From positions 8,797,761-8,861,760 of the forward strand of contig NC_084889.1 in NCBI RefSeq assembly GCF_958979055.1: DNA of 64,000 nucleotides, in the 5' to 3' direction. The DNA is from Alnus glutinosa. Taxonomy: Eukaryota; Streptophyta; Magnoliopsida; Fagales; Betulaceae. The notes under the pieces were generated by a model. That model saw only the letters and a program-made list of their open reading frames with translations. It was not told the origin of the DNA and did not search any database. Positions 58,178 through 64,000 of this stretch are shown here, in pieces; within the stretch, counting starts at the first letter, position 1; the number at the start of each line of letters is the position of its first letter. The position numbers were made by a program, and so were the translations under genes.

Positions 58178-58440
58178 GGCTAGTTTAGTAAGTAATTGTG
58201 TTGTGGAATATTTGTTTAAATAGTAATAAAAAGTGATTGATGTGATATAAAATTTGAGAATGTTTTATAGAAAAGTGAAAAAGTTTTGTTTTGTAGTGAA
58301 TTTTTTTATTTAAATAATATTAAAAAATTATTGATGTGATATAAAAAGTGTAAAAAAGTTAGAATGTTTTTGATTTGATATTTTTGAAAGAAGTGAAAAG
58401 AAATAAAGAAAAAACTAAAAGTAGTTTGTCAAACTAGCCC
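58178..58440. mobile_element. Tourist-like MITE, third copy of the 36-kb family
   Basis: Termini GGCTAGTTTAG and CAAACTAGCCC; the interior matches 36157-36462 (GTAGTGAATTTTTTTATT, ATTGATGTGATATAAAAAGT). TCCA precedes and follows the element. Confidence 0.75.
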
Positions 58441-59610
58441 TCCAATTTTTACTTAATTTGCTCAATGTAACAAATAATTTACTCTATACAAATTTCGACC
58501 ATTTTTCCATAAAGGTCATTATGAAATTACACATTTGCCATCAAAATAATGTATTCTGTCCAAATTTAGGCCTTTTTTCTGTTGTGGTCATTATGAAATT
58601 ACACATTTACCCTCAAAATGATTAAATAAAAATAAAAATAAAAATAAAAACAAACGACATAAATAGAAAGAAAGAGAAATGAGTGAATTTCTTATCAACT
58701 ATTCTTACAAACACAACTTATTAGTATGACAAATGAGTGAATTTCTTATCAATTGTTCACTATCGTCTGGACGAGAAACTAAGCTCGTTCGAATATGACT
58801 GTGTTAAAAGTCACGTCGCACTGGGCATTGCATAACACGTGTTGACCCTTTCTCGTCCGGACGTATATTCATCACATTTGGACGAGCATCTACTCAATTC
58901 TCTCTCTCTCTCCGCCTGTCAAATCACCATGTGACACTCTCTCGTCCACTCAATTTGTGGCTCGTTCGGATGAACTCATGTTTGGCTTGGATGTGACTCA
59001 TTTGAAAACACGATCTCCAAGCTTCTCGACTAGATGAAACCTACCTCAGGTCCGGACGTGACTTATCTAACACTTGCCTTCTATGTGTACCTTAGACTCG
59101 TTCGGACGAGGCCTTATACTCGCCTGAACAAGGCTCTTTATTTCAACATTTTCTTAAGTTTTTGTGTTTATTTTTTACCCTTATTGACTAAAAACCTGAT
59201 AGGTCAAGCCGTACTCAATATAACATCCTTGTCCCATATTAGGAAGAGATAAATAGATCACATAGAGTGAGTGATTTATAAGAAATAATCTTGAGTGTTA
59301 AGTCCCACATTATCCAGTTATTAAGTGAAACTGAGTTTTATAATGGATTCTATAAAAGCTTTAAATTGACTAATCATTTTGGGGTGATAGCGCAGATGTG
59401 ACTAGCGCTTTTCCCTGATCAAGTCGTACTCAATTTATGTCTCATTTATTTATCTCTAAAATCAAATATATTTATTTCTATTTTTCTGAGCATTACAATG
59501 ATGACACGTGATTGACGGTTAGAAGGAAGTTTATTATAAAAGCAAGCTATGCACATCAGGTAGGCATTTATCTTCTTCCCCAAATTTAGTTGCCATTTTC
59601 CTACTCTTTT
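58441..59610. other. Intergenic, short dispersed repeats
   Basis: It includes paired copies of GAAATTACACATTT words (58530, 58600), a TCGTC/GGACGAG-rich patch (58760-59110), and at 59295-59375 an LTR-like AGTGTTAAGTCCCACATTAT. No gene supported. Confidence 0.45.
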
Positions 59611-60550
59611 TATGCTCTGTTTGTTTCGGCGTAAAATGATTTCCAGAAAATGATTTCGGTATTTTACGGTGTTTGGTAGGGGCGAAAATAACGGTCAACG
59701 AAAATCATTTTCGGTTTGACAGTAAAACCTTCTTTAATTTTTGGAAAACGATTTACGGTTTTTAAAACCGTAAATCGTTTTCCAAAATTATATTCTTCGT
59801 CCTTACACGCACGTTTAATATTTGACTGTCCGAATCCGACAATAGTCGGTCGTTCAAAAATAGGCAGCACCGGAATCCGGCATCATCAAGTCACTGGAAT
59901 AATGCCGGCGTCGGAATCCGACCACCGGAATACTGCCGGCCGCCGGAATCCGACGACTGCGCCGAATGCCGGCGGAATCTGGCCATGGACAGAAATCGGC
60001 CGGAATCCTTCATGATCTGACCGGATCCGGCCACTGATCCGGCCGGATCTGGCCAAAATGGCCGGGATCCGGCCGGATATGACCGGATCCGGACACAGAC
60101 CCGGCCGGATCTGGCCAAAATGGCCGGAATCCGGCCAGATATGACCGGATCCGGACACAGATCCGGACGGATCTGGCCAAAATGGCCGGAATCCGGCCGG
60201 ATATGACCGGATCCGGACACTGATCCGGCCGGATCTGGCCGGATCCGGCCACTGATCCTGCCGAGATTCGGCCAAAATGACCGGATCCGGCCGGATCTGA
60301 CCGGGCCCGGAGGTTTCCTGCCGGAATCCGGCAATTTTGGCCGGATCCGACCAAACATGTTCGCCGGATTCCGGCGACGGCGACCGGTCGTTGCCGGATT
60401 CCGGCGACAGTTGCATTTTCACTTTTCGTAATTTTTTCGTGCGAACCAAACGCCGAAAAATATTTTCGAGAAAATAATTTCTTTTGAAATTGATTTCGTC
60501 GAAAATATTTTACGACGTAAACTATTTTACGTCGAAACAAACGGAGCATA
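59611..60550. mobile_element. TIR element with internal CCGG minisatellite
   Basis: It begins TATGCTCTGTTTGTTTCGGC and ends with the inverse GTCGAAACAAACGGAGCATA; arms of about 30 bp match closely and inner arms (ACGGTTTTTAAAACCGTAAA) fold locally. The target duplication cannot be fixed because the ends are flanked by T/A. The G+C-rich interior is a tandem repeat. Superfamily uncertain. Confidence 0.72.
60015..60345. repeat. Minisatellite, period about 60 bp, CCGG-rich
   Basis: Several units of GGCCGGATCTGGCCAAAATG plus GCCGGAATCCGGCCGGATAT plus GACCGGATCCGGACAC, with substitutions. The three long overlapping minus-strand frames here are translations of this repeat (Gly-Arg-Ile / Ser-Gly-His units), not genes. 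Confidence 0.85.
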
Positions 60551-61079
60551 AGTATATCATTGACTTAAGCATTATAGCTATTTTCCACCGGCACACCTGA
60601 CAAGCTTTTTTTTTTCTGCTAACTAATCTCATTCTTTCATTGCAGGCATTCTCGATTGGTACTTTGGCAAGTAGTTAACTGTACTAAAAGTTTGGCCGTA
60701 TGTGGGAATCCGATTTAGTAGTCCCTTGACAAAACCAAATGCTGAATACTAGGTCGATGAGTGCTTGGGGTAACAACGTTGGTACCACCAACCGGCCTAA
60801 TCCCCAAGAACAATGTCTTTCGATGCTTGAGGCACAACTCCTACATCTTTTCCAAAGAATCAACAAAACCATGTTATATATGATGCAGCAATTCCGACTA
60901 CAGAATCAGGAATTGTTACAGCGTACGTAGCAGGCACGAAGTACCCTCAAGCCATAAGGGGGAGGTTGGTGGTGAAGACCAAAAGAGTGGTATAGGTAAC
61001 ACAAACAAAGGGAGCTGATCGTCATCCGTCAATAAGACTTCAAACTTAAGTTTGCAGAGCACCGGTGGGAGGGCAGCCG

Positions 61080-61500
61080 TGTGGAGGCTCGCATTGATGA
61101 TATGTAGGCTAAGTTTGAAATTTGAATAGATGGTCAAGAACATAAAAGAAAGCAATCCATCGTTTAGAATCTGTGCACGAATCTCCCTTTCATCGCCAAA
61201 GTAATGGAATGACCACTTCTCCTGAAGTTCAAAGTTCCTTGGATTGATATGTATAAAGGCCCCAAGGACTCCAAGTCTCCATAGATCGACCATATTCAAA
61301 CGTACAAAACCCGTATGATTCTCTAAGGGACTCCAGATGAGATTATGCTTAGGGCCTTCCCCATCACCCTTAAAGGACCAGCACGACGTTGGTTCGGGAA
61401 CCTGCGGCCCGAATTCATGGGATCTTTTGATGATTTTTGCAAGTAGTCTTTTACCCAATTCATTGCCGAGTGGAATCGTAGGAGCCCTCTTTGTTTATTG
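61080..61500 (+). pseudogene. Degraded Ty3/gypsy gag fragment
   Basis: The plus strand reads gag-like stretches: FIAKVMEYPL-like and FKVPWIDMYKGPKD, then DHIQTYKTRM, GTPDEIM and AFPITLKGPARRWFGNLRP followed by GSFDDF. These are the usual Ty3/gypsy capsid landmarks. Several stops and at least one frame change break it. The 180-codon minus-strand frame at 60916-61458 is its antisense shadow. Sequence at 60640-60930 may be an upstream part of the same relic. Confidence 0.8.
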
Positions 61501-62739
61501 TAAGTAGGATATTTTAATATTTTTTTAATTGCATAGTGATTAACGTTGATGTGATATATTAACCAATTCTTTCGACTTTTCTAATGGCACTGAATTTTTT
61601 ATTTATTTTTTGTTGCTTATCCTGAGGGTGATTAATCACTTTTTAAAATCTAAAAAATTATTTGTTAAAACTTCAAACTACATGGACTGAAATACATTTA
61701 TCCCTTTATAAAAAGTGAACAAAAATGTTGAATGCAATGTCCAAAAAAAAATCATTTTGCAAAGTTTTAAGAAGTGTTATTTAAATAAAATAAAATGATT
61801 AGAGTGTTAGAAAAATAAAATAAAAAAGGTTAAAAAATGGTTATCGGAACTAGTCTCCACGGTGGCCACTTTTTTTTTAAAAAAAATTCACCATCACAGG
61901 GAAGGCAGCTACTGTCGGCGGCCACATTTCTTAATTTTTAATTTTTATATGTAACATATGACATTCACACTACAAAAAAGAAAGAAAGAAAAGCATATAT
62001 TTAAATTTTTTTAATAGGTGTTATATGTTTTTTTTTTTTAGAAGTGTTTTGTAAAAAAATTTATTTTTTAAAATAGCTTTATAATTTATTTTAAAAAGTG
62101 TGTTAGTTATAGGTGCTAATTTATTTTAAATTTTTTGACAAACACACCCTTAAGCCACGTCATAGATATCCTCCTTTTTTACTCTTGAAGCTGCCCCTTC
62201 CGCGTGGCAGCAGAAGTTGGGATTGCCATCTTTATTTGGAATTCCGGTTGTCAAAACGTTATCTTATTGTAGTTGAAAAGGTCTAACAGTCAAAAGCTAG
62301 AAGTCAACTTATTCCCTAGGGAAGCGCATGGCTCCCGCCCCCCCTTATCTTATTATAAGAATCTTGGAAGTTAATGCGAGTCAAAAGCGCAAGTGGCTAA
62401 TTTTATATATATATAGATTTTGTAATTTCCAATTTATATTTTATGAGTGCTGCGGTACTGAAGTTTTTATTATAATTTCTTGTACAAACTTATCAGAGAC
62501 TGAGAGTAATAATTTATAAAATAATTAAAAAATGATATCATTAATTTAATTAATTAACAATTAACTAATTATAAATTACTACATCATTTTGTAAGAAGAT
62601 TGTATAGTATCCCAATTATATTTTTATTTATTTATTATTTCACTTCTATTCTATGCAACAATGTCCTAATAGGAATTGAGATTCTTCCCCAACTTAATTT
62701 TTTTTTTTAATTTGGCTTATTAAATTAACATGTATTTTA

Positions 62740-62821
<82 letters not shown>

Positions 62822-63428
62822 TTTTACATGTATTTTTAAAATTATATATAATAAATAAATGTTTTATTAAAAATATGTGTGAAAATTAAAAATAAAAATA
62901 AAAATTATGTGTTTTAAAAATATATGTCAAGGAAAAAAAAGGGTAATACAGTTTAAAAATATATGCCATTAAGAAATTGAGTAAAGAGATTCTCCAATTT
63001 TGGATAATTCTCTCTCTTTATTATTTTTTTTAAATTCATTTTTTTTTATAAGTTAAATTAATTACTGCAACAGTTTGAACGTTGAAATATCAGAACGAAA
63101 ATTATAAATAGAAAAAGGAAAAGAAAAATTTCAACGCGAAAGTGACAACCACAATCAAGAAGAAATGCACAACCACAATCAAGAAGAAAGGCTCTCATCC
63201 TAGGCCTTATGATGACTCCCACTTTGGAGCTCAGAGCTGCGATTACTCTCCATTTTGGTCCCTAATCGTCTTTAACTTCGTAATCTTCTCGTTCATTAGC
63301 GCTTGTTCCATAGCTTTTCGTCGTTTAAATGGAGAATATCGATTCTAGTCGGTGCAATAATCAAAGGGAAATCAGAGAGCTAGGGTTTTAGTTTCGGTTA
63401 TCCAAAACGTGTACGGAGCTTATCTACA
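61501..63428. other. A+T-rich intergenic DNA with (TA)n
   Basis: No gene supported. The last 300 bases before 63429 are the likely promoter and leader of the next gene, and include a tandem duplication of ACAACCACAATCAAGAAGAA near 63147-63187. Confidence 0.5.
62742..62817. repeat. (TA)n microsatellite, about 76 bp
   Basis: An uninterrupted AT dinucleotide run, the longest in the window. Able to form cruciform structures and prone to length change and assembly error. Confidence 0.95.
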
Positions 63429-63648
63429 ATGGACGGAACGAGTCGATATGAGTCTTCGTCCGAATCTGGTATTCCCTCCGGGTTGAATCCGATTAAGACT
63501 CGGCGAATTCCTTCCAAGGACCAACCGAGTTCGAAGCTCGACGAGTCGACCGAGTCTCCGAGTTTTGGGGCCTCAAGGCCTTCCCTTAAGCAAAAGCAAA
63601 GGACTATGGCTCACGGACGTGGAAAGGCCAGTGGTTCTTCCAGAAAAG
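63429..63648 (+). CDS. First exon of an unidentified gene, runs off window
   Basis: The frame starts MDGTSRYESSSESGIPSG and is Ser/Pro/Lys-rich (KTRRIPSKDQPSS, SLKQKQRTMAHGRGKASGSS). A possible donor AAAAG/GTTTGC at 63648/63649 would leave phase 1; without it the frame stays open to 63755 with less plausible residues. No domain is recognised and no later exon can be identified before 64000. The leader has GCTAGGGTTTTAG at about 63380, close to a reversed telo-box. The gene call rests on start context and composition only. Confidence 0.5.
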
Positions 63649-64000
63649 GTTTGCGTCTTCTTATTGATCATGGTTCAATCGGTTTCTGTTTTTCTGTTAA
63701 GCTCTGTTTGGCTGCTCGGAAAATGTTGGAAAAGAAAAAGAAAATAATTGTTTGAATATTAGCGGCTCTACTTCCTTTCTATCTTTGTTCTTTTTGTGCT
63801 TGAAGAATATTAGAGGCTCGCCATTGGAATTTACAGAGTTTGGTAAAAAAGAAAAAGAAGAAGGAAAGAAACCTAAGGCATAGACTTTGTTTAGTCCAGA
63901 GATTAAGCAGAGAAATAAGTTCAGAATCAGCAGAATGTTGCTTATTTATCCTTTCTAGTCACTATTGGCATCATATATATGTTTCTTTTAAGTGGTTGAT

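Noticed and set aside
59380-59440. tRNA or 5S-like motif (GATAGCGCAGATGTGACTAGCG)
   Set aside because: I could not fold a cloverleaf or place A and B boxes at proper spacing. It is probably a fragment of an LTR-type repeat.
59886-60549. Three overlapping minus-strand frames of 155-187 codons rich in Gly, Arg, Ile, Ser and Pro
   Set aside because: They are translations of a 60-bp minisatellite in three frames. All three frames stay open because the unit lacks stops and its length is a multiple of three.
60916-61458. 180-codon open frame on the minus strand
   Set aside because: The plus strand of the same interval reads recognisable Ty3/gypsy gag landmarks (GPARRWFGNLRP, DHIQTYKTRM), so the minus frame is an antisense shadow.

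Overview
This is a window of plant nuclear DNA, most likely from a woody core eudicot (inference from gene content, A+T-rich intergenic DNA, GT-AG introns and many small transposons). Exons were assembled by eye from splice signals, reading frame and remembered family sequences; no search was run.

Protein genes, left to right: a DUF1195-type small membrane protein (383-973, minus, 3' end missing); a three-exon DUF620 protein (9607-13152, minus); an intronless OVATE family repressor (18169-19038, plus); a multi-exon nuclear-type protein of unknown function (21161-25746, minus, with a probable 5'UTR exon near 27037-27240); plastid outer-envelope channel OEP24 (30998-34787, plus); an 11-exon acidic MRC1/Claspin-like protein (37050-41958, plus); an intronless membrane-anchored beta-propeller-like protein (47778-49739, plus); and the first exon of an unidentified gene leaving the right edge (63429 onward).

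The most notable item is not protein-coding. Between about 3.4 and 5.3 kb, on the minus strand, lies a cluster of box C/D snoRNA genes downstream of a promoter with a TATA box, telo-boxes and TGGGCC (site II) motifs. Their guides match 25S rRNA at two neighbouring sites near its 5' end (U44 and U48 by my count), 25S rRNA at the segment methylated through yeast snR78, and 18S rRNA at the U43/snR70 site. Part of the cluster is tandemly duplicated and one member has no target I could recognise.

Mobile DNA fills much of the rest. There is a full-length Ty1/copia element (51166-58023) whose single-frame polyprotein has three stop codons; a four-LTR, three-interior TRIM multimer with an intact 5-bp target duplication inside OEP24 intron 2; Mutator-like MITEs with perfect 9-bp target duplications (17.7, 20.5 and 43.8 kb); Tourist-like MITEs (11.7, 14.4, 36.2, 58.2 kb); hAT-like elements (42.1, 45.7 kb); foldback elements, two of which carry CCGG-rich minisatellites (43.1, 60.0 kb); and a degraded Ty3/gypsy gag (61.1-61.5 kb). 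Two host genes also contain internal in-frame duplications.
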